Origin: Nocardia anocheti
GTDB taxonomy: Bacteria; Actinomycetota; Actinomycetes; Mycobacteriales; Mycobacteriaceae
Direction of reading: 5' to 3'
DNA: 64,000 nucleotides
Assembly (NCBI RefSeq): GCF_029675105.1
Contig: NZ_JAQQFV010000011.1
Coordinates: forward strand, 62,001-126,000
The position numbers were made by a program, and so were the translations under genes. Shown here piece by piece: positions 9,350 to 18,905 of the stretch; position 1 is the first letter of the stretch; every line of letters starts with the position of its first letter. A model generated the notes under the pieces. It saw only the letters and a program-made list of their open reading frames with translations, ran no database searches and was not told where the DNA came from.

Positions 9350-11028
9350 TCACTTGCGGACCGACACGCGGTGGGTGAGTCCGCCGCAGTCGATCGTCCA
9401 TTCGCCGACGAGGTCGGGCAGGGCGGCGCCACGCACCAGGTGGTGCTGAGCCACCGACGCGAACAAGCGGCACGCGTCCTGCGGTCCGAGCACCGACAGC
9501 ACCGCTGAATCGGTGCCGAGCAGCCATTCGTCGGCGCGATGTGGGGCGGTGGCGATCCGGCAGCCGGGGAGCGCGCGCAGGGTGTCGGTGATCCAGGTCT
9601 GGGTGTCGGGGCCCGGCTGGCCGATCATGATGTCGGCCGATCGCAACCAGCGGTGCGGGGGTTCGCGGACGTCGACGGCGAGGTGCGCGCCGCGGGGGAG
9701 ATCGCGACCGGAACGGAGCCGCTCGGCCGGATAGCGGGTCACCGTCGCGGTGCCGGGGCGCGGTGAGTTCACCAGGACCAGATGGGAATCGACGCCGGGG
9801 ATCGGGGTGCGGGGCAGCGCGGCGGTGGGGATCTCCGGTGCGTGGGGCGGTTCGGTGAGGGCCATCGCCGCGTACATCGCGGTGCGCAGGATCGCCGCGC
9901 CCGCCATCGGATACGACGTGGTCAGGTCGGTGGCGGCGGTGTAGCGCGCGGCGTGGTGGTCGGTGATGGCGGCTCGGACCTGGGTCGCCAGATCGTCGTC
10001 CGGGTCCAGACGCGGTGCGGCGGTGAGGAATCCGCTGATCGGTGACGCCGGGTCCACCGTGTGCCCGGCCTCGACCGCCAGCAGTGGGGCGATGCCGAGA
10101 GCGGCGGCATAGAAGGCGACGGAACCGTGGTCGCCGACGACGAGATCGGCGGCGACGATCGCCGATTTCCATCCGTCGATATCGTCGATGACCTGTACAC
10201 CCGCTCTGGTGGCGGCCGCGAGATATTCGCGGAATTGCCACCGGGAATGCTCGGCGACGATATTCGGATGGGGTGCGACGACAATGCTGAATTCGTCCGC
10301 GGGGAGTGCTTCCGCGAGGCGGAGCGGGAGATCGGGATGCTGCCCGAGGAGGCTGGGAATCGCCCATGTCGACGAGACCACGATCAGTTTTCGGGTGGCG
10401 GGGAGGCCGTAGGCTCGACGGTAGCTCGCGCGCAGGGGGAGGCTGGCGGAGAGTTGGTCGAAGCACAGGTCACCCGCGATGAGAACGCGGGAGAGAGCGG
10501 CGGGAACGGTGGCTGCCAGGCGGTCGCGCTGTTCGGTGTGGGACAGGACGATCGCGGTGGGGATCAGGATTCCGTCATGCGTCAGCCACTCGGCCGACAA
10601 ACCGAACACCGCACTGTTTGTTTGTTTGTTTGTTTGTTTGTTTGTTTGTTTGTTTGTTTGTTCAAAAACTTATTGTATCCCATTCCGTGAGGTATCACGA
10701 AAAGGGGAGCTTCCAATTCTTGGAGATCGCCGCCATAACTCGCGGACAAAGCGAGATCGAAGGAAAAGCGGGTGGCCTCGTCCCAGCTGATTTCGGTGAC
10801 GCCGCGCTCGGCCAGGAATTCGGACGTACCCCGATCGAAGGCCGACGACCCGGTGCGGGTGAAGACGATGCGGATGCGCGGGTCGGCGGCGAGGATCGGG
10901 AGTGTGTCGAACAGGCGGGTCGACGCGGTCGCGTTGTGCACCACCGCGAGGACCGCCCGTTCGTGTGGGAACGTCGCCCATCGGTCATTGCGCTCGGCGG
11001 CGAATCCGGGTCTGGCGGGGGATGACAC
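9350..11028 (-). CDS. phase-variable GT-B-like (CDP-glycerol phosphotransferase-like) gene, out of frame as assembled
   Basis: Two overlapping frames together encode one protein. The first runs from a likely GTG at 11028, with VLAVVHNATASTRLFDTLPIL, then ...FVIPHGMGYNKFL. It enters a run of twelve AACA units (coding strand), reads NKQT four times, and stops at 10582 (148 aa). The second frame continues from VFGLSAEWL through VLIAGDLCFDQL, VSSTWA, APHPN and ADLVVGDHGSV to the stop at 9350. The span is 1679 nt. Adding one 4-base unit gives 1683 nt, exactly 561 codons. Thirteen (or ten) units therefore restore one 560-aa protein; 11 or 12 truncate it. The conserved blocks resemble GT-B folds of the TagF/UDP-GlcNAc-epimerase type; the reaction is unknown. 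Base composition near the tract is unusually AT-rich for this genome, hinting at transfer. An assembly error in the tract is the main alternative. Confidence 0.75.
10615..10662. repeat. tetranucleotide microsatellite (TGTT)12
   Basis: Twelve perfect TGTT units (48 bp; AACA on the coding strand of the minus-strand gene) lie inside an open reading frame. The unit is not a multiple of three, so slipped-strand mispairing would shift the frame. It is the only long simple-sequence tract I see in this GC-rich window. Confidence 0.97.
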
Positions 11029-11039
11029 GCCCGGTGATG

Positions 11040-12605
11040 CTACTGCCCGGCCGGGCGGCGACGGCGGGTGGTGAGCCAGGCCAGGGGGCGGCGGTGGTGG
11101 GGGCGGGCGCGGTTCTCCCAGCGGGGGTTGTCCTCGTTGCGGCGGTAGACGGGGATGCGGCCCGCGATGGTGAAGCGCAGGGTGGTGGAGGTACCGACGA
11201 CTTCGCCGTCGGCGGCCACGGCCTGCGGGCTGTGCGTGGCCACGGTGAGCTCGTGCATCTGACGTTCGCCGTAGACGCGGCTGTGGCCGATGGCGGCCAG
11301 CATCAGCGCGATGACCGCGCGGGTGCGCGAGAAGCGCACGTCGGCGCGCAGCCAGCGCACATCGAGCAGACCCTCGTCCAGGCGGGAGCGGAAGGCGGGG
11401 ACGGCGCCGTGCGGGTGGTAGGGGCCGTTGCCGACGAACAGGAACCACAGGTCGTGCCAGCGGTCGTCGATCCGGATGCGGATCGGCTGGGAGCGGTGCA
11501 GGGTGACGATCAGGGCCGCGGCGAAGGCGGGCCACTTGCCCCAGCGGTCCTCCCACTTCTCGCGCAGGCGTACGAGTTCGGGGTAGGCGCCGATGCTGGC
11601 GGTGTTGATCAGGTGGTGGGTGCGGGTGCCCTCGGGGGTCTCGAATTCGACGGCGGCGATGTCGACTTCGACCGCCTCGCCGGTGCCGGTGGCGTCGACC
11701 ACCTCGCGCAGGTCGTAGACGCCCAGGTCGCGGGCGAAGTGGTTGAGGGTGCCCGCGGGGACCACCACCAGCGGCAGTTTGTTGCGTACCGCGACGGCCG
11801 CCGCGGCGGCGATGGTGCCGTCGCCACCGGCCGCGCCGACGGCCACGGCCGACGGGTCGAGGGCCTCCTGGAGCAGCTCGGCGGCGTCGCGGCCCGGCTC
11901 GGTGTGCACGAGGGTGGCGCGGGGCAGGGCGGCGGCGATGTCGGCGGTGGGGTCGTAGGCGGAGTCGCCGGAGCGGGGGTTGATCAGCAGGAGCAGTCCG
12001 GCGCCGTCGGCCAGGACCGGCGCGTCGTGGACCACGTGCGCGTCGGCCTCGTCGGATTCGCGGATCGGCCACCAGCGGCGGGTGGTGAGCGCGACACCGG
12101 TGCCGACCGCGGCGCCCACCAGCACGTCGGAGGGCCAGTGCGCGCCGGTGTGGATGCGGGAGTAGGCCACGGCCGCGGCCACCGGCGCCACGGCCAGGGC
12201 GGCGCGCGGGCTCTCCAGTGCGACGGCCGTGGCGAAGGCGGCGGCATTGGCGCTGTGGCCGGACGGGAACGATGACGACGCGGGCGCCTCGATCAGCCTG
12301 CGGCCCAGCGGCATCAGTTCGGCGGGCGGTCGCCGACGCGGGATCAGCGTCTTGAGGACGAGGTTCACCAGGAAACTCGACCCGGTGAGCGCGATCACCC
12401 CGCGCAGCGCGGCCCGGCGCGGCGGACCCGGTTCCAGCGCGAGCACCGCGGCCGTGGCCAGCCACAGCCCGCCGGTATTGGCCGACCTGGTCAGGCGCAG
12501 CATCCCGGTGTCGACCCGCGACAAGGGAATCCGCGACACCACCTGGCTGGTCGCGGCGTCCATCCGGGCGACGTTCTGGAACCTGCGGCCGCGCAACTCA
12601 CTCAC
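11040..12605 (-). CDS. fusion of PAP2 phosphatase and diacylglycerol/lipid kinase domain
   Basis: Protein of 521 aa with two domains. About residues 70-185 form a PAP2 acid-phosphatase domain with KTLIPRRRP, SSSFPSGHS and SRIHTGAHWPSDV (the three phosphatase signature blocks) and hydrophobic helices. About residues 205-500 form a DAGK/YegS-type lipid kinase with LLINPRSG, GGDGT and PAGTLNHFARDLG. It probably acts on membrane isoprenoid or glycerolipid phosphates. Which activity dominates cannot be told from sequence. GTG start at 12605. The stop (11040-11042) lies just before the start of the phase-variable gene. Confidence 0.88.
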   Translation of the reverse strand: MSELRGRRFQNVARMDAATSQVVSRIPLSRVDTGMLRLTRSANTGGLWLATAAVLALEPGPPRRAALRGVIALTGSSFLVNLVLKTLIPRRRPPAELMPLGRRLIEAPASSSFPSGHSANAAAFATAVALESPRAALAVAPVAAAVAYSRIHTGAHWPSDVLVGAAVGTGVALTTRRWWPIRESDEADAHVVHDAPVLADGAGLLLLINPRSGDSAYDPTADIAAALPRATLVHTEPGRDAAELLQEALDPSAVAVGAAGGDGTIAAAAAVAVRNKLPLVVVPAGTLNHFARDLGVYDLREVVDATGTGEAVEVDIAAVEFETPEGTRTHHLINTASIGAYPELVRLREKWEDRWGKWPAFAAALIVTLHRSQPIRIRIDDRWHDLWFLFVGNGPYHPHGAVPAFRSRLDEGLLDVRWLRADVRFSRTRAVIALMLAAIGHSRVYGERQMHELTVATHSPQAVAADGEVVGTSTTLRFTIAGRIPVYRRNEDNPRWENRARPHHRRPLAWLTTRRRRPAGQ

Positions 12606-12738
12606 GACGTCGACCCTACCGCCTCACCCGCCGCGGGTACCGCGCTCGGCGATCCCGGGACGCGCGCCGAATCGCACTGGGACAGCCGGGATCTGCGGGA
12701 ATCGTCGCGGGCGTTCCCGACCGCCGCCCGGTCGGCGA

Positions 12739-12744
12739 TAAGCT
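12739..12744 (+). promoter_or_regulatory. -10 box of leaderless gcvT promoter
   Basis: TAAGCT lies six bases before the gcvT ATG, the spacing expected when transcription starts at the A of the start codon. No ribosome binding site is visible. Confidence 0.6.
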
Positions 12745-12750
12745 CGGGCG

Positions 12751-13851
12751 ATGACCGACTCCCACCTGTTGCAGGGCCCGATCCACGATGTCCACGTCGA
12801 ACTGGGCGCCACCTTCGCGCCGTTCGGGGGGTGGGCGATGCCGGTCTCCTACGCGGGGACCGTGGGCGAGCACACCGCCACCAGGACCACCGTCGGGCTG
12901 TTCGACGTGAGCCACCTGGGCAAGGCGACCGTGCGTGGGGCGGGCGCGGCGGAGTTCGTGAACGCGGCGCTCACCAACGACCTGGGGCGCATCCGGCCGG
13001 GCAAGGCCCAGTACACCCTGTGCTGCACGCCCGAGGGCGGCGTCATCGACGACCTGATCGCCTACTACGTCGCCGACGACGAGATCTTCCTCGTGCCGAA
13101 CGCGGCCAACACCGCCGCCGTCGTCGCGGAACTGGCGAAGGTGGCGCCCGAGGGGATCACCGTCACCGACGAGCACCGTGACTACGCGGTCTTCGCGGTG
13201 CAGGGACCGAAGTCGACCGAGGTGCTCACCGCCCTCGGCCTGCCGACCGACATGGAGTACATGGCCTACGCCGACGCCGAGTGGGAAGGCCGCCCGGTGC
13301 GGGTGTGCCGCACCGGCTACACCGGCGAGCACGGCTACGAGCTGCTGCCGAGGTGGGACGACGCCGCGGCGGTGTTCCGCGCGCTGGTCACCCAGGTCGA
13401 GGCGGCCGGTGGCCAGCCCGCCGGACTGGGCGCGCGCGACACCCTGCGCACCGAGATGGGCTACCCGCTGCACGGCCACGAGCTCTCGCTCGACATCACG
13501 CCCAACCAGGCCCGCACCGGTTGGGCGGTCGGCTGGAAGAAGCCGCGGTTCTGGGGCAAGGACGCCCTCGAGCGGGAGAAGGCCGACGGACCGCGCCGCC
13601 TGCTGATGGGCCTCGAGGCGATCGACCGCGGCGTGCTGCGGCAGGGCCAGACCGTGCTGCGCGACGGCGCGCCGGTCGGCGAGACCACCTCGGGCACCTT
13701 CTCGCCCACCCGCAAGATCGGCATCGCGCTCGCCCTGCTCGACACCGAGGCGGAGCTGGCACCGGGCGACGAGGTGGAGGTCGACGTGCGCGGACGCAAG
13801 CTGCGCGCGAAGGTGGTCAAGCCGCCGTTCGTCGACACCAACACCAAGTGA
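12751..13851 (+). CDS. gcvT: glycine cleavage system T protein (aminomethyltransferase)
   Basis: Transfers the aminomethyl carbon from lipoylated GcvH to tetrahydrofolate. The protein is 366 aa, the usual length. Family blocks are visible: [79 protein letters not shown] and the C-terminal [11 protein letters not shown]-like region ([11 protein letters not shown]). GcvH, GcvP and GcvL are not in this window, so T protein is encoded apart from them. It is followed 28 bp later by ilvE in the same direction, though ilvE has its own -10 box. Confidence 0.95.
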   Translation: MTDSHLLQGPIHDVHVELGATFAPFGGWAMPVSYAGTVGEHTATRTTVGLFDVSHLGKATVRGAGAAEFVNAALTNDLGRIRPGKAQYTLCCTPEGGVIDDLIAYYVADDEIFLVPNAANTAAVVAELAKVAPEGITVTDEHRDYAVFAVQGPKSTEVLTALGLPTDMEYMAYADAEWEGRPVRVCRTGYTGEHGYELLPRWDDAAAVFRALVTQVEAAGGQPAGLGARDTLRTEMGYPLHGHELSLDITPNQARTGWAVGWKKPRFWGKDALEREKADGPRRLLMGLEAIDRGVLRQGQTVLRDGAPVGETTSGTFSPTRKIGIALALLDTEAELAPGDEVEVDVRGRKLRAKVVKPPFVDTNTK

Positions 13852-13879
13852 CCGCACCCGCCGGATATAGGATCGCATC

Positions 13880-14977
13880 ATGACAGTCGCTGCACAGTTC
13901 ACTCGTATTCCGCACCCCGCGCCCCTGGCGGCGCAGCAGCGGGAAGAGGTACTGGCGGCCCCCGGATTCGGGCGCTTCTTCACCGACCACATGGTGTCCA
14001 TCGACTACGCGGACGGCGTGTGGGGCAACGCCCGCGTCGAACCGTACGGCCCGCTGTCGATGGACCCGGCCACCATGGTCTTCCACTACGGTCAGGCCAT
14101 CTTCGAGGGCCTCAAGGCCTACCGGCAGGCCGATGGCAGCATCGCCACCTTCCGCATCGACGCCAACGCGGCGCGCTTCCGTCGCTCGGCGGCGCGCATG
14201 GCGATGGCCGAGCTGCCCGAGGAACTGTTCATCGAATCGGTGCGTCAGCTGCTCGACGTGGACGCCGACTGGGTGCCCGCGGCCGGGGGCGAGGAATCGC
14301 TGTACCTGCGTCCGTTCATGTTCTCGACCGAGGCGGGCCTGGGTGTGAAGCCCGCCTCCGCCTACAAGTACCTGCTGCTGGCCTCGCCCGCGGGCGCGTA
14401 CTTCCCGCGTGGCGTGAAGCCGGTGCGGGTGTGGCTGTCCACCGAATACGTGCGCGCGGCACCCGGCGGCACCGGCGAGGCGAAGGTGGCGGGCAACTAC
14501 GCGGCCTCGCTGCTCGCCCAGGCCCAGGCCACCGAGAAGGGCTGTGACCAGGTGGTCTGGCTCGACGCGTGTGAGCGCAACTACGTCGAGGAGATGGGCA
14601 CCAACAACCTGTTCTTCGTCTATGGCACCGGCTCCGAGGCCCGCCTGGTGACCCCGGAACTGTCCGGCTCGCTGCTGCCCGGCATCACCCGCGACTCGCT
14701 GCTCACCCTGGCCGCCGACTCCGGCTACCCGGTCGAGGAGCGCAAGGTCTCGGTGGAGGAATGGCGCAAGGGCGCGGAATCGGGCGAGATCAGTGAGGTC
14801 TTCGCGTGCGGGACCGCTGCGGTGATCACGCCGGTCGGCTGGGTGCGCTCGCACGAGGGGGAGTTCAGCATCGGCGGTGGTGAGCCGGGCGAGGTGACGA
14901 TGGCCCTGCGCGACACCCTCACCGGTATCCAGCGCGGCACCTTCGCCGACAACCACGGCTGGATGCGCACGGTGTAA
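13880..14977 (+). CDS. ilvE: branched-chain amino-acid aminotransferase
   Basis: PLP enzyme of fold type IV that transaminates Leu, Ile and Val with 2-oxoglutarate. The protein is 365 aa. [26 protein letters not shown], the PLP lysine in GEAKVAGNY (Lys202), [12 protein letters not shown] and [14 protein letters not shown] are all present. A TAGGAT hexamer at 13868-13873 is six bases from the ATG, so a leaderless transcript independent of gcvT is likely. A hairpin follows the gene. Confidence 0.95.
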   Translation: MTVAAQFTRIPHPAPLAAQQREEVLAAPGFGRFFTDHMVSIDYADGVWGNARVEPYGPLSMDPATMVFHYGQAIFEGLKAYRQADGSIATFRIDANAARFRRSAARMAMAELPEELFIESVRQLLDVDADWVPAAGGEESLYLRPFMFSTEAGLGVKPASAYKYLLLASPAGAYFPRGVKPVRVWLSTEYVRAAPGGTGEAKVAGNYAASLLAQAQATEKGCDQVVWLDACERNYVEEMGTNNLFFVYGTGSEARLVTPELSGSLLPGITRDSLLTLAADSGYPVEERKVSVEEWRKGAESGEISEVFACGTAAVITPVGWVRSHEGEFSIGGGEPGEVTMALRDTLTGIQRGTFADNHGWMRTV

Positions 14978-14988
14978 GAACACCCTGT

Positions 14989-15018
14989 GAGCGGGTTCCC
15001 CATCCCGGGGAGCCCGCT
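14989..15018. terminator. hairpin terminator after ilvE
   Basis: A 13-bp stem with one G-U wobble (GAGCGGG/CCCGCTC outer arms) lies between convergent ilvE and the MBL-fold gene. There is no U-tract. Confidence 0.65.
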
Positions 15019-15027
15019 CGCGGCGTA

Positions 15028-15741
15028 TCAGCCGGGCATCAACGCCTGCCATTGTTGGAGGGTTTGGGGGCGCAGGACGTAGTTGGTGTCCTTGATGGAA
15101 CCCAGTGCGGCGCTGGGGGCTTCGGAGTACCAGTGGCCGGGGTAGACCGTGGGGTTGCCGTCGAGGGCGGCCAGGCGGCGCAGGCTGCGGAACATCTCGT
15201 CGGAGTCGCCGCCGGGGAAATCGGTGCGGCCGCAGCCGTCGACGAACAGGGTGTCGCCGGAGATCAGGCGGTTGTCGAACAGGAAGCACTGGCTGCCGGG
15301 GGTGTGGCCGGGGGTGTGCAGTAACTCGATCTCGAAGGCGCCGACGGCGACCTTGTCCCCGTTGTCGTGGCCGGTCAGCTCGCTGGGGGCGATGCCGGTG
15401 GTCTGGGCGACCCAGTCCAGTTCCTGCTTGTTGACGTGCACGGGGACGCTGGTCTTCTCGAGCAGTTCGGCCACACCGCCGAGGGTGAAACCGAGCATGG
15501 TGCCGCCGACGTGGTCGGGGTGGTGGTGGGTGGCGAGGACGCCGCTGACCCGCATGCCGTCGGCCTCGGCGGCCTCGACCAGGTCCGAGGCCCGGTAGGC
15601 CGGATCGACCAGTAGGGTCTCCCCGGTCTCCCGATCGCCGATCAGATACGCGAAATTGCGCATCTGAGTGGCGATCGGATCGCCGACGGCGTAATCCCGG
15701 CCGGACAACAGCTGGCGGAAGTAGAGACGCTCGGAAGACAT
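15028..15741 (-). CDS. MBL-fold metallohydrolase (glyoxalase II/persulfide dioxygenase-like)
   Basis: Protein of 237 aa. The metallo-beta-lactamase motif THHHPDHVGG supplies the metal-binding HxHxDH. HTPGHTPGSQCFLF, ISGDTLFVDGCGRTDFPGG (bridging Asp) and a late His in VYPGHWY complete the site. The GDTLFVDGCGRTDF segment is shared by hydroxyacylglutathione hydrolase-like and persulfide dioxygenase-like enzymes, so substrate is unresolved. Start ATG 15741; an in-frame GTG at 15750 with GGTGG upstream is an alternative. Confidence 0.85.
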   Translation of the reverse strand: MSSERLYFRQLLSGRDYAVGDPIATQMRNFAYLIGDRETGETLLVDPAYRASDLVEAAEADGMRVSGVLATHHHPDHVGGTMLGFTLGGVAELLEKTSVPVHVNKQELDWVAQTTGIAPSELTGHDNGDKVAVGAFEIELLHTPGHTPGSQCFLFDNRLISGDTLFVDGCGRTDFPGGDSDEMFRSLRRLAALDGNPTVYPGHWYSEAPSAALGSIKDTNYVLRPQTLQQWQALMPG

Positions 15742-15874
15742 GGCGTCCACTGTATTGCCACCGGTGTGCTGGGGAGGCAACCGAGTACCGATGAGCGGAC
15801 GGTCTGTGCGACGGCACAAGCGCCCGATTCCGGACTTGTGACCACTCGGAGTTTGCCGAGACGCGGTGACCCGG

Positions 15875-16624
15875 CTACACCATCAGCGAAAACCCCACGG
15901 CGGCAAGCGAAACCGTGATTTCCACGACCGCGCCGAGAATGTCGCCGGACAGGCCGTCGAAGCGTCGCACGCAGTGCCGCACGATGAACATCGTCGCCGC
16001 GAGGGCGATCGCGACGACCAGCGGGCCGAGCCAGAGAGTCGCCGGGACCGCGAAGCAGGCCCCCGCCAGCGCGACGACGGCCCAGCCCGCCACCACGACG
16101 GGCCGCTGGGTCCCCGCCACCAGCGCCCCGAAACCAGCCTCCGGGGCGGCGGGGACACCGGTGTGACAGGCCGCGACGACGGCCACCCGGCCCACCGCGA
16201 CGGCGAGCGCGATCGCCCACCAGCGCCCGTGCCCGGCCAGCGCCGCGAAGGCCGCCGCCTGGATGCCGATCGCGAAGATCAACGCCGCCACCCCGAACGG
16301 CCCGGCGCCCCCGGACTTCATGATCTGCCTGGCCCGCTCCGGCGGACCGTAACTGCCGAGCCCGTCGACGGTGTCGGCCAGGCCGTCCAGGTGCATCCCC
16401 CGGGTGAGCAGGGCCAGCAGGCCGACGGTGAGCAGACCGGCCAGGAGGATGTCGAGCCCGCCACGGCCCAACCCCCACATCGCGGCGGCCGCGATCACCC
16501 CGAGTACCAGCCCGACCAGCGGGGCCACGGCGATCGCCCGGCCCGCGCCGCGGCGATCCACGGTGGACGGTCCGGCGATCGGCGCGACGGTGAGCCAGGA
16601 GACGGCCAGCCGCACGGCGTTCAC
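15875..16624 (-). CDS. cobS: adenosylcobinamide-GDP ribazoletransferase (cobalamin synthase)
   Basis: Integral membrane enzyme joining alpha-ribazole to adenosylcobinamide-GDP, the last step of the nucleotide-loop assembly. The protein is 249 aa with about six hydrophobic segments. The conserved cytoplasmic motif (GMHLDGLADTVDGLGSYGPPERARQIMKS, family DG-ADTxDG) lies near residues 76-104, and FDGLSGDILGA is near the C-terminus. It is the last gene of the minus-strand cobU-cobT-cobS group, 67 bp after cobT. Confidence 0.93.
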   Translation of the reverse strand: MNAVRLAVSWLTVAPIAGPSTVDRRGAGRAIAVAPLVGLVLGVIAAAAMWGLGRGGLDILLAGLLTVGLLALLTRGMHLDGLADTVDGLGSYGPPERARQIMKSGGAGPFGVAALIFAIGIQAAAFAALAGHGRWWAIALAVAVGRVAVVAACHTGVPAAPEAGFGALVAGTQRPVVVAGWAVVALAGACFAVPATLWLGPLVVAIALAATMFIVRHCVRRFDGLSGDILGAVVEITVSLAAVGFSLMV

Positions 16625-16691
16625 CTCGCCCCCGGGAACCGCTCGTCGGCGGCGCCGCCGCGCGAGACCGACAGCGAGGTGCGGGGTGTGA

Positions 16692-17768
16692 TCACTTGGA
16701 CAGGTCGAGGGCGGCGGGCTCGTCGTCGGCGGCGGTGCTCACGCCCGCGTCGGCGAAGGTCGACATCTCCGCGAGGGCGGCGACCGCGGCGCGCACGATC
16801 GGCAGGGCGGTGAGGGCGCCGGAGCCCTCGCCCAGGCGCATCGAGAGGTCGATGAGGGGGTCCAGGCGCAGGTGCTTCAGGGCCAGGTCGTGCGACGGTT
16901 CGGTGGAGCGGTGCGAGGCCAGCCACCAGTCCTTGGCGCCCGCGGCGAGGTCCTCGGCGACCAGGGCGGCAGCGGTCACCACCACGCCGTCGAGCAGCAC
17001 GGGGGTGCGGCGCAGCGCGGCCTGGGCCAGGAATCCGGCCATGGCGGCGAAATCGGCGCCCGCGGCGACGCGCAGCAGGTCGACCGGGTCCTTGGCGATC
17101 GGGCGGGCCCGGCGCATGCCGTCGCGGATGGCGGCGACCTTGCGGATCCAGCCCGCGTCGTCGACGCCGGTGCCCCGGCCCACGGCGACGACCGGCTCGG
17201 TGCCGGTGAGAAGGGCGACGAGCACGGTGGCGGGGGTGGTGTTGCCGATGCCCATGTCCCCGGCGACGAGCAGATCCGCGCCCGCGTCGATCTCCTCGTC
17301 GGCGATGGCGCGACCGGCGGCCAGCGCGGCGGCGACCTCGTCCTCGGTCAGCGCGTCCTCGCGGTCGATGGCGCCACTGCCGCGGCGGACCTTGTGCGCG
17401 GACACGGTGGGATCGGTGTCGCCGTCCACGGCGATGTCGACCACCCGCACGGTGGCGCCCGCGACCGCGGCCAGCGCGTTCACCGCCGCGCCGCCCGCGA
17501 GGAAGTTGGCCACCATCTGCGCGGTGACCTCGCTCGGATAGGCCGACACACCGTGCTTCGCGACGCCGTGGTCACCGGCGAAGACCACCACGCGGGCCCG
17601 CTCGAACTGCCGCGGCGGGCACACGCCCTGGCAGGCGGCGACCCAGTTGCCGATCTCCTCGAGCCGTCCCAGCGATCCGGCCGGTTTGGTGAGCTGCGTC
17701 TGACGCTGCTCGGCCGCCGCGCGCACCCGCGCGTCCGGGGCCGCGACCGGGTCGAATCCGTGAGTCAC
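16692..17768 (-). CDS. cobT: nicotinate-nucleotide-dimethylbenzimidazole phosphoribosyltransferase
   Basis: Activates the lower-ligand base by transferring phosphoribose from nicotinate mononucleotide. The protein is 358 aa from a GTG at 17768, seven bases after AAAGG; a TTG at 17774 is the alternative. Family blocks are [53 protein letters not shown] and C-terminal LRLGEGSGA with the catalytic Glu. It lies between cobU and cobS. Confidence 0.95.
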   Translation of the reverse strand: MTHGFDPVAAPDARVRAAAEQRQTQLTKPAGSLGRLEEIGNWVAACQGVCPPRQFERARVVVFAGDHGVAKHGVSAYPSEVTAQMVANFLAGGAAVNALAAVAGATVRVVDIAVDGDTDPTVSAHKVRRGSGAIDREDALTEDEVAAALAAGRAIADEEIDAGADLLVAGDMGIGNTTPATVLVALLTGTEPVVAVGRGTGVDDAGWIRKVAAIRDGMRRARPIAKDPVDLLRVAAGADFAAMAGFLAQAALRRTPVLLDGVVVTAAALVAEDLAAGAKDWWLASHRSTEPSHDLALKHLRLDPLIDLSMRLGEGSGALTALPIVRAAVAALAEMSTFADAGVSTAADDEPAALDLSK

Positions 17769-17847
17769 TAGCAAGCCTTTCGACAGTGGAGCCGGGTGTC
17801 GGACTCATCTTGCCCCGATCGCGGCGTGCCGCGCCGACCGACCCGGC

Positions 17848-18381
17848 TCATTTCAGCCGCACGGGCAGCCCGGCGACGAGCAGGAACGCCTCGTCGCACA
17901 CCGCCGCGAGCCGTTGGTTCAGCGTGCCGATCTCGTCGCGGAACAGCCGCCCCGAGCGCGTCGCCGGGATGACGCCCATTCCCACCTCGGGCGAGACGAT
18001 CACCAGCCGCTCCCGGTAGTCCGCCACCGCCGCGACCAGGGCATCGCAGTCCGGGCCGACGGTGCCGCGCGGCGCCTCCCAGGCCGCCCGCGCGTCGAGG
18101 CGGGCGGTGAGCCAGGTGCCGATGTCGTCGAGCAGGGTCGCCGGGGACGGTGTGGCGAGAACCGTTGCGGGCTCGATGTTCTCGATGGTCGACCAGTGCG
18201 CCGGACGCCGTTCGCGATGACCGGCGACGCGGTGGCCGAAGTCGTGATCGGCCGGATCGAGCACGGCCGTCGCGAGATACCGGACCTCGGGTCGCTCGGT
18301 CAGCAGATTCTCCGCGAAAGCCGACTTCCCGGACCGGGCGCCGCCGAGGACGAGCGTGCGGAGCGGCGTGCTGGCAGACAT
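17848..18381 (-). CDS. cobU: adenosylcobinamide kinase/guanylyltransferase
   Basis: Bifunctional enzyme that phosphorylates adenosylcobinamide and then attaches GMP. The protein is 177 aa. The P-loop GGARSGKS is near residues 11-18, with the guanylylation region GHRERRPAHWSTIE and VIVSPEVGMGVIPATRSGRLFRDEIGTLNQ. ATG at 18381 is chosen because the P-loop then sits at the usual distance from the N-terminus. It is the first gene of the cobUTS group. Only 48 bp separate it from the upstream remnant gene, too little for a cobalamin riboswitch. Confidence 0.93.
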   Translation of the reverse strand: MSASTPLRTLVLGGARSGKSAFAENLLTERPEVRYLATAVLDPADHDFGHRVAGHRERRPAHWSTIENIEPATVLATPSPATLLDDIGTWLTARLDARAAWEAPRGTVGPDCDALVAAVADYRERLVIVSPEVGMGVIPATRSGRLFRDEIGTLNQRLAAVCDEAFLLVAGLPVRLK

Positions 18382-18429
18382 TCGAGCACCGTAGCAATCA
18401 CCCGACGTGGCGAGCACACGCGCCGGACG

Positions 18430-18858
18430 TCAGGAGACCTTCCGTACCGGCGGGGGAGTCCAGGCGCCGTTGAGCACCTCGGGGTGGGGTGCGTAGAGAC
18501 GCATGGTGATTCCCAGTGGCCCGGTGGCGGGGGCGGGCAGCCAGTTGGCTCGGCGGTCGGGGCCGGGATCGGTGTGCGAGATGTGGATGTCGAGGGAACC
18601 GTCGGCGTCGGTGACGAGCAGCGGGTAGACGGCGTCCTCCGGCGGGTTGGCGCCCAGCCCCGCCAGGGTGATCGTCGCTCGCGTGAAGTAGTCGTTGCCG
18701 TAGACGCCGATCGAGCCGAGCACGCTGATCCAGCCGTCGACCGGTCGGGCGAAGAACTCCTCCGCCGCCATGGTGTTGACCTGGCGCAGCGGTTCCTCCG
18801 CCGTGGCCTGGTCGGGGCCGACGATGACGAAGCTCTGATCGCCGCTGTCGGGGAAGGC
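18430..18858 (-). pseudogene. degraded DUF1254/DUF1214 protein
   Basis: An open stretch of 142 codons carries pieces of a much longer family joined together. 'FPDSGDQSFVIVGPD' resembles the DUF1254 part and is followed directly by the DUF1214 part (GWISVLGSIGVYGNDYFTRATITLAGLGANPPEDAVYP). That in turn jumps from AVYPLLVTDADG to SLDIHISHTDPG and the terminal NWLPAP...RLYAPHPEVLNGAW. Normal members are more than 400 aa with extra sequence at both junctions. A stop codon lies immediately upstream. I read it as a remnant with internal deletions. A 113-aa product from the ATG at 18771 cannot be excluded. Confidence 0.7.
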
Positions 18859-18905
18859 TCATCACGCCTCCGAATCGACTCGACTCACCCTCGGTGGACA
18901 GCTCC

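Noticed and set aside
10615-10662. Simple repeat as a CRISPR or transposon end
   Set aside because: The unit is four bases with no spacers, no terminal inverted repeats and no transposase; it is a microsatellite inside a gene.
12606-12750. Glycine riboswitch ahead of gcvT
   Set aside because: The -10 box is six bases from the ATG, leaving no untranslated leader.
18382-18429. Cobalamin riboswitch ahead of cobUTS
   Set aside because: The spacer is 48 bp, too short, and lacks a B12-box-like sequence.
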